Shown here piece by piece: positions 20,991-31,971 of a stretch of 64,000 nt of DNA. The stretch comes from Cyrtodaria siliqua. Its lineage: Eukaryota; Mollusca; Bivalvia; Adapedonta; Hiatellidae. The stretch covers positions 229,454 to 293,453 of the forward strand of contig JAWPHD010001804.1 in assembly GCA_037043455.1 (NCBI GenBank), in the 5' to 3' direction. A model generated the notes under the pieces. The model saw only the letters and a list, made by a program, of their open reading frames with translations. It was not told where the DNA came from and did not search any database. Within the stretch, counting starts at the first letter, position 1. Every line of letters begins with the position of its first letter. Position numbers and translations under genes: made by a program.

Positions 20991-23017
20991 CCTTAGCCGA
21001 AGGCTCAAGGTGATCTATTGGGATCACTCTACGTCCGTCGTCGTCCGTCGTCGTTAACTTTTCTTCAAACGACTTCTTCTCAGAAACTGCTTGGCTAATT
21101 TTGCCCAAACTTTACAAGAATGATTCTTAGATGAATGCTTTTTAGGTTTGTTAAAATTAGGTCAGTGCGACATCCAAAATGGCCGCCATTACTATATATA
21201 ATTGAAACCTTAAAAAATCTTCTTTTCCAGAACCGCAAAACAGATTTCAACAGTTTTTCCTTTAAAATGATTGCCAACGCCGAGACTATTACGTTTGTTC
21301 AAATGAAGTCCCCGGGATCAAAAATGGTCTTGCCCCGGGGATCCAAATATTGTATATTGAGATTTTGCATGTTTTTCATATAGACATATAGGAAAAAAAC
21401 TTTAAAAAATCTTCTTCTCTGAAACCACAAGGCACAGAGCTCTCATGTATTACATGTAGCATCAGCTTATGCTCCTCTACTTAGTTTGTTCAAATGGTGA
21501 CCTTGGGTCAAATTTGTCCCCGCCCCGGGGGTCACAGTTTTACATAAACTTATATAGGGGAAACAAATCTTCTTTTCGGAAACAACAAGAGCCAGAGGTT
21601 TGATATTTTGCATTTACTATAAGCTTATGGTCCTTTACCGAGTTTTTTCGAATGGTGACCCTCGGGTCATATTTGGCCCCGCCCCAAGGGTCACATGTTT
21701 TACATAGACATGTATAGGGAAAAACTAAAAACATCTTCTTCTCTGAAACTGCAGGAGCCAGAGGTTTAATATTTTGCATTTGCTGTAAGCTTATGGTCAA
21801 GTTTGTTCAAATGATGACCCAGGGGTCACATGGGGTCACATTTGGCCCCGCCCCGGGGATCACAATTTTACATAGGCTTATATAGGGAAAAACTGAAAAA
21901 ATCTTTTTCTCTAGAACCACATGGCACGGAGCTCTCATGTATTACATGTAGCATCAGCTTATGGTCCTCTACTTAGTTTGTTCAAATGGTGACCCCGGGT
22001 CAAATTTGTCCCCGCCCTGGGGTCACAGTTTTACATAGACTTATATAGGGAAAAAAATTAAAAATCTTCTTCTCGGAAACTATAAGAGCCAGAGATTTGA
22101 TATTTTACAATTACTATAAGCTTATGGTCCTTTATCAAGTTTGTTCAAATGGTGACCCTCGGGTCACATTTGGCACCGCCTCAAGGGTCACATGTTTTAC
22201 ATAGACATGTATAGGAAAAACTGAAATCTCTGAAACTGCAAAAGCCAGAGGTTACTATTTTGCATTTGCTATAAGCTCAAGGTCCTCCACCAATTGTGTT
22301 CAAATGGTGACCCTGGGGTCACATTTGGCCCCGCCCCGGAGTCACAGTTTTACATAGGCTTGTATAGAGAAAAAGTGAAAAAAAAATCTTCTTCTCTGGA
22401 ACTGCAAGAGCCAGAGGTTTAATATTTTGCATTTGCTATAAGCTTATGGTCCTCTACCAAGTTTGTTCAAATGGTGACCCTTGGGTAAAATTTGACCCCA
22501 CTCCGTGGGAAACACATTAAAGTCGTCTTCTCTGGAACTACAAGAGCCAGAGGTTTAATATTTTTCATTTACTATACTCTTATGATCCTTTACCAAGTTT
22601 GTTCAAATGTTGACCCTGGGTTCACATTTGGCCCACGTCCCAGGGGTCACGTTTTACATAGACTTGTATAGGGAAAAACTTACTAAACCTTCTTCTCTGA
22701 AACCACAAGCACACAGCTCTCATATATTACATGTAGCCCTGGGCTCACATTTGGCTCTGCCCAAGGTGTTAGTCTCTAGCACCTTCATTTTGTATTTGAT
22801 CTTTACCAAACGTTGTCAGTGTCTTAAACTGTCTATATCAATGTTTTGTGTCAAACTGTCTATATCAATGTTGTTATACACTACAGAGCCCACATTTCAT
22901 GAATAATCTTAACCAAACTTGCACAGATTGTATATGACCATAAGATTTCGAAGAAGTTTGATAAAGTGCCAGTACTCAGGTGATCGCTTTAGGGCCATCT
23001 TGGCCCTCTTGTTTTCT
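20991..23017 (+). repeat. 2-kb composite repeat with ~180-bp internal subunits
   Basis: It begins GATCACCTTAGCCGAAGG with CTCAAGGTGATC and CGTCCGTCGTCGTCC, and ends CAGGTGATCGC with GGGCCATCTTGGCCCTCTTG. In between, a unit recurs about ten times at 150-200 bp spacing. It contains TTTACATAGRCTTRTATAGG, AAATCTTCTTCTCTGAAAC, AGAGCCAGAGGTTT, AGCTTATGGTCCT, TTTGTTCAAATGGTGACC and GGGGTCACA. No ORF carries a known domain. It sits inside the LINE endonuclease region. I know this style of element from bivalve genomes but cannot name its class. Confidence 0.75.
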
Positions 23018-23862
23018 TACTTATTTTGTTTAAGGATCTGCTATCGGAATTTCTTGAATAAAGATTTGATAAAATAAAGTGTAGTATTTGTATAACACTT
23101 TGAAAAGCTGGACTTCAATTGTAGTATTATCATTGTCGTCCCTTGGAATTTTTATATTTATATTTTCATAATTATTGCTAAAAAGTGGTAAAAATGGAAG
23201 TAGTTTAAATAAGAAGAAAAAATTACTGAAATCTTATTTGATTGGTTCATAAAACACTCTATATTAATTATCATTGGACATAACTGGATCATTGCTTGAT
23301 AATCACCAACGTCAAACATTTCACAAAACAATTGATATGGATCACACTTATCCCTAATTGGTAACAGTTTACATTTTTTAACTTCTTAGATAATCCAATT
23401 ATGATAAATCAATTATCACCATTGATTCGTACTTCAACAAACAAACAGCTACCTTAAACAAACATGTGCGGCAATATATAATAACTTTATTCAGCATTAA
23501 ACATTCAGTACAACGTTTAAAGCCTACACACAATACATATTCAATACAGTGAGAACATCAAAAAGATGGCATACAAAATCTACATTGAAGTTTACAGTGA
23601 AGCGTTATAGTGTTTTTTTCCTTTCCTACCCTTTTTTTTCTTAAATGGAAAAAAGGTTGAAATGTAGTAAAGAAATTTAAACTTGCATTTCATTTCGAAG
23701 TTTAAATGCATAATAAACATATTTTGATGAGTTTATAATTGTTCTGTTCGAGTTATTAGACATTAACGCATCAACTTTGTTTATCGTGGGCCATCTGCAA
23801 AAGTAAGGTTTAAAATATTTCTGTCTTAAGTGTCTATATATTGGACATACAAGCAAAAAAAA

Positions 23863-24222
23863 TTATTCGTTTTCTACTATATTTTGGGTACAATGTATAC
23901 ATTTCCTATTTTCTCGCGGGATATTAAAATGTCTACCATTGTCAATGGCTAAATTGCGAGAGGAGAGTCGAAATCTACCCAGTGCTATTCGGAATTTGTT
24001 ATCTTCTAATAGGTTCAAATATTTTTCCATATCAAAACTGTGTTTATAGCGGCAGTATGATTCTAACCTGTTAGAGTTATTGATATTGGAATACCAACTT
24101 TGATGATATGAGTCAATCAAGCGTTGTTTTATTAATTCAAGTGAAATATCTGCTTCAAATTGATATAACCATACATCAGAAAATCCAAGGTGCGCGCCCC
24201 CTAAAAAATCCGGATCATACAT
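23863..24222 (-). pseudogene. LINE C-terminal fragment, copy A (premature stop)
   Basis: The frame encodes HLGFSDVWLYQFEADISLEL, LIDSYHQSWYSNINN, RLSSRNLAIDNGRHFNIPRE and CIHCTQNIVENE, then stops at TAA (23863-23865). Copy B has TAT at the same place and reads on, so a single base difference created the stop. The segment is the C-terminal part of a LINE ORF2 protein with its Cys/His motif. No RT core is attached. A downstream 3' end with AATAAA on minus lies near 23475-23505. Confidence 0.75.
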
Positions 24223-24422
24223 GTATGTCCAGGTTACTGTCGATCAAATATCAAAGGATGTATGTCCATGTTACTGTAGATAAAATATCAAACAATTACG
24301 ATGCACGCCCTCAGTGTAAAAATGTTCTTGCTCGCTTCGCTCGCTCGACGCATAATTTGCTAATGAGTGGTTCAATTAACACACTGTTAAATCCTTTTGT
24401 TTGAGAACGCCCCTTTGGCGGT

Positions 24423-24476
24423 GGATGGGCGCCTGGACACTCTACTCTATGACTTGGAGTGTCCGGGCGCCCATCC
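24423..24476. repeat. GC-rich hairpin, 20-bp arms (also 26599-26652)
   Basis: GGATGGGCGCCTGGACACTC (24423-24442) and GAGTGTCCGGGCGCCCATCC (24457-24476) pair at 19 of 20 positions around a 14-base loop. The same hairpin is present 2176 bp further on in unit B. A second stem in the unit, TGACTATAA...TTATAGTCA inside CCAATAA...TTATTGG, lies at 24957-25001. Confidence 0.85.
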
Positions 24477-25852
24477 ATATGGCGGGCAGCGAAGGTGTGA
24501 AACGAAGGACATATAAGTTTCAGTTTAAATTTATTCAGCTCCTGTATACCCAGAGACTGAATTGTAATCTAAACATAAATTATATACAAATTTGCTGTCC
24601 GTACGAATTGATAAAAAACATTTGAATTGATTGAATTCGGTGCACTTGTAATTATGCTTGAATATCAACCGTGCTTTCAACACTTGCTTATATGCTTATC
24701 AGAAAAGTTGCTTTCATAATGAACATTTAATTTGGTGCACATGTATTTATGTCCTTAATAGTGTAATATTCAATCTGCTTTATTGCTTAATGCTTTCTAC
24801 TGTAAGGGCTTGCCATAATGGTCTTTTGTGCTTACCGGCAGCCCAATTGTTAAACCCCATGCTTGGGGCTTGTTTTTCAATCCATGCCACGCCCAATATT
24901 TGGCAAATCTATTAAAGTTTAAAAAATATTTTGATGTGTTGTTATTTCAGTGCTCTCCAATAATACTGACTATAATATCTGTTATAGTCAACGGTTATTG
25001 GATGACACAAAATTAGCGTTTTGAACTTAGGGAGTAAATTTCACGGGGCAGTGTTCGTAGATCTACACCGTCATATTGGATTCACATCGAGGTACTGTGC
25101 TTTAGCTTATGTTAACAATTTAAATTCCCTCCCTCCCATCCCACAGGATCATTGATTGCAATCGATAATAGTGTTATGAAGTTGTATAAGTACGATAAGT
25201 TCATTAAAGAAATTTCATTATTTGTCAATACTTATATTCAAAAGATAAAATAAAGTGTAGTATTTGTATAACACTTTGAAAAGCTGGACTTCAATTGTAG
25301 TATTATCATTGTCGTCCCTTGGAATTTTTATATTTATATTTTCATAATTATTGCTAAAAAGTGGTAAAAATGGAAGTAGTTTAAATAAGAAGAAAAAATT
25401 ACTGAAATCTTATTTGATTGGTTCATAAAACACTCTATATTAATTATCATTGGACATAACTGGATCATTGCTTGATAATCACCAACGTCAAACATTTCAC
25501 AAAACAATTGATATGGATCACACTTATCCCTAATTGGTAACAGTTTACATTTTTTAACTTCTTAGATAATCCAATTATGATAAATCAATTATCACCATTG
25601 ATTCGTACTTCAACAAACAAACAGCTACCTTAAACAAACATGTGCGGCAATATATAATAACTTTATTCAGCATTAAACATTCAGTACAACGTTTAAAGCC
25701 TACACACAATACATATTCAATACAGTGAGAACATCAAAAAGATGGCATACAAAATCTACATTGAAGTTTACAGTGAAGCGTTATAGTGTTTTTTTTCTTT
25801 CCTACCCTTTTTTTTCTTAAATGGAAAAAAGGTTGAAATGTAGTAAAGAAAT

Positions 25853-26398
25853 TTAAACTTGCATTTCATTTCGAAGTTTAAATGCATAATAAACATATTT
25901 TGATGAGTTTATAATTGTTCTGTTCGAGTTATTAGACATTAACGCATCAACTTTGTTTATCGTGGGCCATCTGCAAAAGTAAGGTTTAAAATATTTCTGT
26001 CTTAAGTGTCTATATATTGGACATACAAGCAAAAAAAAATATTCGTTTTCTACTATATTTTGGGTACAATGTATACATTTCCTATTTTCTCGCGGGATAT
26101 TAAAATGTCTACCATTGTCAATGGCTAAATTGCGAGAGGAGAGTCGAAATCTACCCAGTGCTATTCGGAATTTGTTATCTTCTAATAGGTTCAAATATTT
26201 TTCCATATCAAAACTGTGTTTATAGCGGCAGTATGATTCTAACCTGTTAGAGTTATTGATATTGGAATACCAACTTTGATGATATGAGTCAATCAAGCGT
26301 TGTTTTATTAATTCAAGTGAAATATCTGCTTCAAATTGATATAACCATACATCAGAAAATCCAAGGTGCGCGCCCCCTAAAAAATCCGGATCATACAT
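25853..26398 (-). pseudogene. LINE C-terminal fragment, copy B (181 codons open)
   Basis: This copy encodes the same protein tail as copy A but without the stop. It continues through YFFLLVCPIYRHLRQKYF, RWPTINKVDALMSNNSN and SSKYVYYAFKLRNEMQV. The C-x2-C...H/F-x-LLVCPIY arrangement and the terminal Y-V-Y-x-A-x-x-L-R motif are common to the C-terminus of a group of invertebrate APE LINEs. The upstream RT is missing. The minus-strand RT fragment at 28118-29165 might derive from the same family or even the same insertion, interrupted by the material between. Confidence 0.75.
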
Positions 26399-27420
26399 GT
26401 ATGTCCAGGTTACTGTCGATCAAATATCAAAGGATGTATGTCCATGTTACTGTAGATAAAATATCAAACAATTACGATGCACGCCCTCAGTGTAAAAATG
26501 TTCTTGCTCGCTTCGCTCGCTCGACGCATAATTTGCTAATGAGTGGTTCAATTAACACACTGTTAAATCCTTTTGTTTGAGAACGCCCCTTTGGCGGTGG
26601 ATGGGCGCCTGGACACTCTACTCTATGACTTGGAGTGTCCGGGCGCCCATCCATATGGCGGGCAGCGAAGGTGTGAAACGAAGGACATATAAGTTTCAGT
26701 TTAAATTTATTCAGCTCCTGTATACCCAGAGACTGAATTGTAATCTAAACATAAATTATATACAAATTTGCTGTCCGTACGAATTGATAAAAAAACATTT
26801 GAATTGATTGAATTCGGTGCACTTGTAATTATGCTTGAATATCAACCGTGCTTTCAACACTTGCTTATATGCTTATCAGAAAAGTTGCTTTCATAATGAA
26901 CATTTAATTTGGTGCACATGTATTTATGTCCTTAATAGTGTAATATTCAATCTGCTTTATTGCTTAATGCTTTCTACTGTAAGGGCTTGCCATAATGGTC
27001 TTTTGTGCTTACCGGCAGCCCAATTGTTAAACCCCATGCTTGGGGCTTGTTTTTCAATCCATGCCACGCCCAATATTTGGCAAATCTATTAAAGTTTAAA
27101 AAATATTTTGATGTGTTGTTATTTCAGTGCTCTCCAATAATACTGACTATAATATCTGTTATAGTCAACGGTTATTGGATGACACAAAATTAGCGTTTTG
27201 AACTTAGGGAGTAAATTTCACGGGGAAGTGTTCGTAGATCTACACCGTCATATTGGATTCACATCGAGGTACTGTGCTTTAGCTTATGTTAACAATTTAA
27301 ATTCCCTCCCTCCCATCCCACAGGATCATTGATTGCAATCGATAATAGTGTTATGAAGTTGTATAAGTACGATAAGTTCATTAAAGAAATTTCATTATTT
27401 GTCAATACTTATATTCAAAA

Positions 27421-28117
27421 GATAGTATTTTATGTTGCAAGATCATGTTGCTTTCTCTGAGTTATATATTTTCAGTTGATGTCTTCCTCTGGATCCACTT
27501 ACCTAGTCAACCATTACTGGTGTGGCATGGATATTAAGAACATTTACATGCTTGCTGGAAGTTTTGTGAAAGGAAGGACATATAAGTTTCAGTTTAAATT
27601 TATTCAGCTCCTGTATACCCAGAGACTGAATGGCGGGCAGCGAAGGTGTGAAAGGAAGGACATATAAGTTTCAGTTTAAATGTATTCAGCTCCTGTATAC
27701 CCAGAGACTGAATTGTAATCTAAACATAAATTATATACAAATTTGCTGTCCGTACGAATTGATAAAAAACATTTGAATTGATTGAATTCGGTGCACTTGT
27801 AATTATGCTTGAATATCAACCGTGCTTTCAACACTTGCTTAAATGCTTATCAGAAAAGTTGCTTTCATAATGAACATTTAATTTGGTGCACATGTATTTA
27901 TGTCCTTAATAGTGTAATTTTCAATCTGCTTTATTGCTTAATGCTTTCTACTGTAAGGGCTTGCCATAGTGGTCTTTTGTGCTTACCGGCAGCCCAATTG
28001 TTAAACCCCATGCTTGGGGCTTGTTTTTCAATCCATGCCACGCCCAATATTTGCCAAATCTATTAAAGTTTAAAAAATATTTTGATGTGTTGTTATTACA
28101 GTGCTCTCCAATAATAG
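27421..28117. repeat. Third, partial copy of the duplicated segment
   Basis: From 27567 the sequence again matches the unit (GGAAGGACATATAAGTTTC, then CTGTATACCCAGAGACTG). It restarts at 27647 with the same words preceded by GGCGGGCAGCGAAGG, so a piece of about 80 bp is itself doubled. It then runs to CTCCAATAATA at 28117 with several substitutions relative to units A and B. This copy is older. 27421-27566 is unique sequence. Confidence 0.8.
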
Positions 28118-29165
28118 AATGAAATATAAAAATACAGTCTACCGTTGATTTCCCTTTTTGGAAACCAAATTGATTTTGTGCTATCTTATCGTATTTTTCT
28201 GCATATTTATTTAATCTATTTAATAAAAGTTAAAAAGTTGAGAATATACTTTGCTTAATACATTAATTAACGTAATACCCCGGTAGTTTTTTGCCTCATT
28301 TGCGTTTCCGCTTTTAAATAATGGTGCAATAATTCCATCACCCAAGAAACAGGGTAATCACCGTTATTAAACATTTTATTAAATAATTTTAATAAAAATG
28401 GCGATATTATATCATACGTTGATTTGAATATTTCAGAAATTAAATTATCAATTCCTGAACTTTTCTGATTTTCCTGTGAAAAAACGGAAGCTTGTAATTC
28501 TGCTTCAGATATGTCTAAGTCTAATTCTGCATCAAGCACTTCCGTTGTGACGGCTTCAAATTCTGGCTCGTTTGCGTTTCCATATATCGATTTAAAATAA
28601 TTGTATAAATCAGTTACATTTAGATTTTTAGCGTTTGGTACATTTTTTTGGTATATTTTCTTTATGTTTTTCCAGAATGTTTTGGGATGTTTTTTGGTTA
28701 AATTGCTTATTTGCTTTCCTTCTTTATATTTATATTTGTTACGCGCTTTGTGTTTAAGCCGATTGTATTTAGTCCGCGATGTTATAAAAAGTTGCCTATT
28801 AGTATCATTTTTGTTTTTTAAAAAAGTATTTCTCGATTTTTTAAATTCCTGTTTCGCAATATAACAATCTTCATTGAATCATTCTTTACCATGAATATAT
28901 TCACGTGTTTCTTTTTAAACGTTTTGCCAAATACAGTAAACGTATTATCGTACATATAATTCGTGAATGAATCGACAGCAGTGTCAATTGCTGTGTTGTT
29001 TATACTATCGGTCAATCGCTGTATTTCCTCGTGGCTATTCATGAGATTGTTTCTAAATATAGGTACCTTTAAATTGTACCATACAATTTCGTCACTATCG
29101 TCCGATAATTTCGGATTAGTCTGCGTATATTTAGTTTTTAAGGAAACATACAGCTGTAAGTTAAT
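28118..29165 (-). pseudogene. LINE RT N-terminal region, fragment
   Basis: Read on minus from about 29160, broken frames give KLSDDSDEIVWYNLKVP, SHEEIQRLTDSINN, FGKTFKKKH, then RTKYNRLKHKARNKYKYKEG, PKTFWKNIKKIYQKNVPNAK, LYNYFKSIYGNANEPEFEA. The RT start follows: DISEAELQASVFSQENQKSS, IDNLISEIFKSTYD, SPFLLKLFNKMFNNGDYPVS. It ends with QNQFGFQKGKSTVDC. This is the linker and finger region of an APE-type LINE reverse transcriptase. The palm with the catalytic Asp pair is absent because the fragment stops at 28118. Several frameshifts. Confidence 0.8.
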
Positions 29166-29199
29166 AATTCTCTTTTGAGCTAATATTGCTATATATTGT

Positions 29200-29433
29200 C
29201 TTCACTCAACACGGGTATCTATGATGAATTGTAATTGATTTATGTAAGGAAGTGTTATATATACGCCTTCTCATTGTATCAGTTCAGTTAAGATAAACTG
29301 CATATTTATAGTTGGACATTAATTTTTTTGTAATACCTACTGTGTTGCCATGCTTTGTGAAATTGTATGTTGTATTCTCACGTTCTTTTAAGCCTATTCG
29401 AAATTGGAAATACATATCTATCTATCTATGAGG
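29200..29433 (+). repeat. Possible LINE 3' end with short TATC tail
   Basis: The stretch GTGTTGCCATGCTTTG, TTCTCACGTTCTTTTAAGCC, TATTCGAAATTGGAAATA ends in ATCTATCTATCTATG. 3' tails made of a 4-bp microsatellite are usual for CR1/L2-type LINEs, and the upstream words resemble such 3' ends. Orientation is opposite to the neighbouring RT fragment, so it is a separate insertion. Confidence 0.5.
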
Positions 29434-29619
29434 CATACAGTACACGCCATCTTTTTGCAGTAGATCTACTCAATAATGAATATAATGATAGTTATGTTGA
29501 AGATTTCTGGTCGTGCTAGTGAGATATATATTACGAAGAAGAATGGATTAATTTTAGTCAAGATGCATCAACTAAAAGCTTTTTTAGTTTATTTATTTGT
29601 TTAAAACCACAATATAATG

Positions 29620-29710
29620 GTATCTGTACATCCTTACGCCGATTTATACCACCTTACTCCACCTTTCGCCTCCTTATGCCTCCTTACGCTACCTTACGAT
29701 ACCTTACTCT
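29620..29710 (+). repeat. Degenerate ~10-bp CCTTACG repeats
   Basis: CCTTACG, CCTTACT, CCTTTCG and CCTTATG recur with about 9-14 bp spacing, ending with two clean decamers CCTTACGCTA and CCTTACGATA. Short and non-coding. Confidence 0.6.
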
Positions 29711-30541
29711 TACTGTTTTTAGGCACACCCAGTCACATTAAAAAATAACGGGGTTAGGCCAGAAATGCATCAGAGGCGGCGGTGTTTAACACCTTCACGG
29801 CTAATTGTACTACACGGGTAGTCGGTTGTGTAAGTGCTTTATTTATTCTAAGGAAATATTGCATGTATACATCACACTACTTTTTTTGTATAACCTCTAA
29901 CTTCAATCAGGGAGTAAGTATACAGGGAGGAGACACGGACCGTTTTGCCGTTTTATGTTGTCGCGCGTGTTTCACTACTACGTGAAAATGACTACTTCTG
30001 GTTGTTGCGCGCATGTGTGAAAAACAGCAAATTCTTATAAATTATTAGACTTACAAACCCCCAAAAAGGTGCGAAATGTAAACATAAGTATTATTTATGC
30101 ACAATGTGTCCTCTGATACAGAGCGTGTATTTGTGTGCATGTATAAAATCACATTTTACCAGACGGATCCATGTAACAAAGATAAAAAATGGTGACAAGT
30201 GTATAGCTATTGCAAACGAGATACGAAGTACGGGTTATATTAGGCATTAATAATAACAAAAAGTGAATAGTAAACATATTTATCTTTGTCAAGAAGGTAA
30301 TTTCACGGTGGTGATTATAAGAGAGGTGATACAAATGCCTCTTTTGATATATTGTCTGAATTTTAAATTTTACAAATTAAAAATGATGTATAGCTATTGC
30401 AAACGAGATACAAAGTAGTTTAATAGTTTGTTTGCGTCTCATTGTTTACAATCAAATATGCATACATATATACATTATTTCATACATAAAACATGAATTG
30501 TAAACACCATTCTAAAAGAAGTATAGGAGACGATAGTATTG
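29711..30541. other. Non-coding; one 28-bp direct repeat
   Basis: TATAGCTATTGCAAACGAGA, followed by TAC(G/A)AAGTA, occurs near 30202 and again near 30389. No gene recognised. Confidence 0.45.
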
Positions 30542-30680
30542 CACATTAACATATAACATTCAATAATTCCTATCAAAGCATAATTATCATTTTGGCATGT
30601 ACCTCCTGTACAGGCCAACATGATAATTATGCTTTGATATGAATTATTGAATGTACTAATAATACATTTAATGTGATAAG
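30542..30680. repeat. Foldback element, ~40-bp arms
   Basis: ACATTCAATAATTC plus TATCAAAGCATAATTATCAT (30556-30590) pairs with ATGATAATTATGCTTTGATA plus GAATTATTGAATGT (30620-30654). Outer bases CACATTAA and TTAATGTG extend the arms. The loop is about 30 bases. A separate small hairpin GAGTATCA...TGATACTC lies near 30711-30732. Confidence 0.8.
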
Positions 30681-30966
30681 AATTGGACAACTAGTGTTAA
30701 TCAACCTACTGAGTATCACATATATGATACTCAAAGTTTAAAATGCCATTAAAATGAATTTAAATGTGTGAAATTTGTAAATAAGCACCCGGGGAGTATC
30801 CACCTAATAAGCACAAATAATTGTAAAAGAGTAAAAGATTCGTTATCACATCAGGTCAGACCTGTTATGAACTGATTAACAATAACTGTCCAACAATAAA
30901 TAAAACACAGTACATATAAGTCGTCTGATTAAAACAATGTAACATTATTTATACAGATAATAATTT

Positions 30967-31212
30967 CTAGTTTGTAAAATCACGTAACAGGTTTTGGCAT
31001 ACGCTCTTACCATTCCCTGGTTGGGAAACAATATTTCTTTTTTTTTCTAAATCGTTTGAAGTATTAAAATCAGGACGGATCGTACAAGCTTTACTAACCA
31101 AAGCCTCTCTTATATCATTATAAAAACTGCACTTAATTTTAGCATGAATTTCATCCTCAACACTATGTCTTACATAGTGGGCATACCCGATCATTTTCTT
31201 TAATGCGTTCAT
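30967..31212 (-). pseudogene. LINE C-terminal fragment
   Basis: The frame reads MIGYAHYVRHSVEDEIH, KCSFYNDIREALVSKAC, IRPDFNTSNDLEKKRNIVSQ. The pattern H-x-x-x-x-C-x-x-Y-x-D-I-R-x-x-L followed by N-x-x-x-x-L-E-K resembles the very end of LINE ORF2 proteins, after the Cys/His motif. The fragment is short, with no attached RT. The call rests only on this motif. Confidence 0.5.
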
Positions 31213-31590
31213 ATCACCCTGTGTCTAATCGTAATGGTGCAACACCGCATCTAAACCTTGCAAATGCGGACCGATGATGCAAAGGTAAATTAATAGAACT
31301 TTGCAATAATTATCAGTGTAATACTCTGACTTAAACACTTTATACGTTCTTAACTTATTACGACCGTTGTTATTTAGACCTGTAACTCTATGTATGCACA
31401 TGTAAGTATACTTACTCCCTGCTTCAATATATGTACATGATGACTTATTATTTCATTGTATTATTGATTTTTGCGCTTAATGGACAAACATGGACACAAA
31501 ATAACACATTATATTTCGATATTAAACTAACTCTCACTTTAATTCACTGTTATTAAACATATGATAAAATATTAATAATTAAATGAAATA
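31213..31590. other. Non-coding, no feature recognised
   Basis: AT-rich sequence between a LINE fragment and a MITE. Nothing else supportable. Confidence 0.4.
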
Positions 31591-31594
31591 GCAG

Positions 31595-31804
31595 TTATAT
31601 TTAGCGAAACGGAACGGAACAAGAAAAACAACACAAAATAGAATATATTTAGTTTAGTGTTTAATTATATAGATTATATATTTATTATAAATTCAGATTA
31701 AAAGAGAGGCAAAAAAAACACAATTTGGAGAAATTCATATAAAAAAGTGAATTTCCCCAATTGGTACCCCAGAACTTGTTTCGTTCCATTCCGCTAAATA
31801 TAAT
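31595..31804. mobile_element. MITE, ~210 bp, ends TTATATTTAGCG
   Basis: TTATATTTAGCG with (A/G)AA(C/T)GGAACG and (G/A)AACAAG at the left is matched, inverted, at the right (CTTGTTTCGTTCC, CGCTAAATATAA), about 27 of 30 positions. Inside, an imperfect stem ATTTGGAGAAATTCA...TGAATTTCCCCAAT adds a second fold. Non-coding. The target duplication is not clear, so the superfamily is open. Confidence 0.7.
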
Positions 31805-31919
31805 TAGCCATATAAACTCAACGTAAATTCGCTAGCTTTGTTTTGTTTTGTTTTGTCTTGTTCATAAATTAGTTTACATGTATTTATTTTTTTATAACTA
31901 TTTTACTAGTTAGTACGGT

Positions 31920-31971
31920 AGCACGACTTAGTATCTCGTGAGCACGACTTAGTATCTCGTGCGCACGAGAT
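31920..31971. repeat. 21-bp tandem pair ending in an 18-bp palindrome
   Basis: AGCACGACTTAGTATCTCGT(G) occurs twice in a row (31920-31940, 31941-31961). The second copy runs into the perfect palindrome ATCTCGTGCGCACGAGAT (31954-31971). Confidence 0.85.

Larger units (their letters stand above)
23068..27420. repeat. 2.18-kb recent tandem segmental duplication
   Basis: Unit A (23068-25243, 2176 bp) is repeated as unit B (25244-27420, 2177 bp). By eye I find only four differences: C/T at 23620 versus 25796, T/A at 23863 versus 26039, one extra A in a run near 24617, and C/A at 25049 versus 27226. The word GATA lies at the start of A, at the A/B junction and just after B. This is the expected trace of a microhomology-mediated tandem duplication. 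Each unit holds a LINE C-terminal fragment (minus), a GC-rich hairpin and AT-rich sequence. Confidence 0.9.

Noticed and set aside
24108..27193. Sets of identical short ORFs on plus in the duplicated unit
   Set aside because: They are duplicated because the DNA is duplicated; none has a domain and they overlap the LINE fragment on the other strand.
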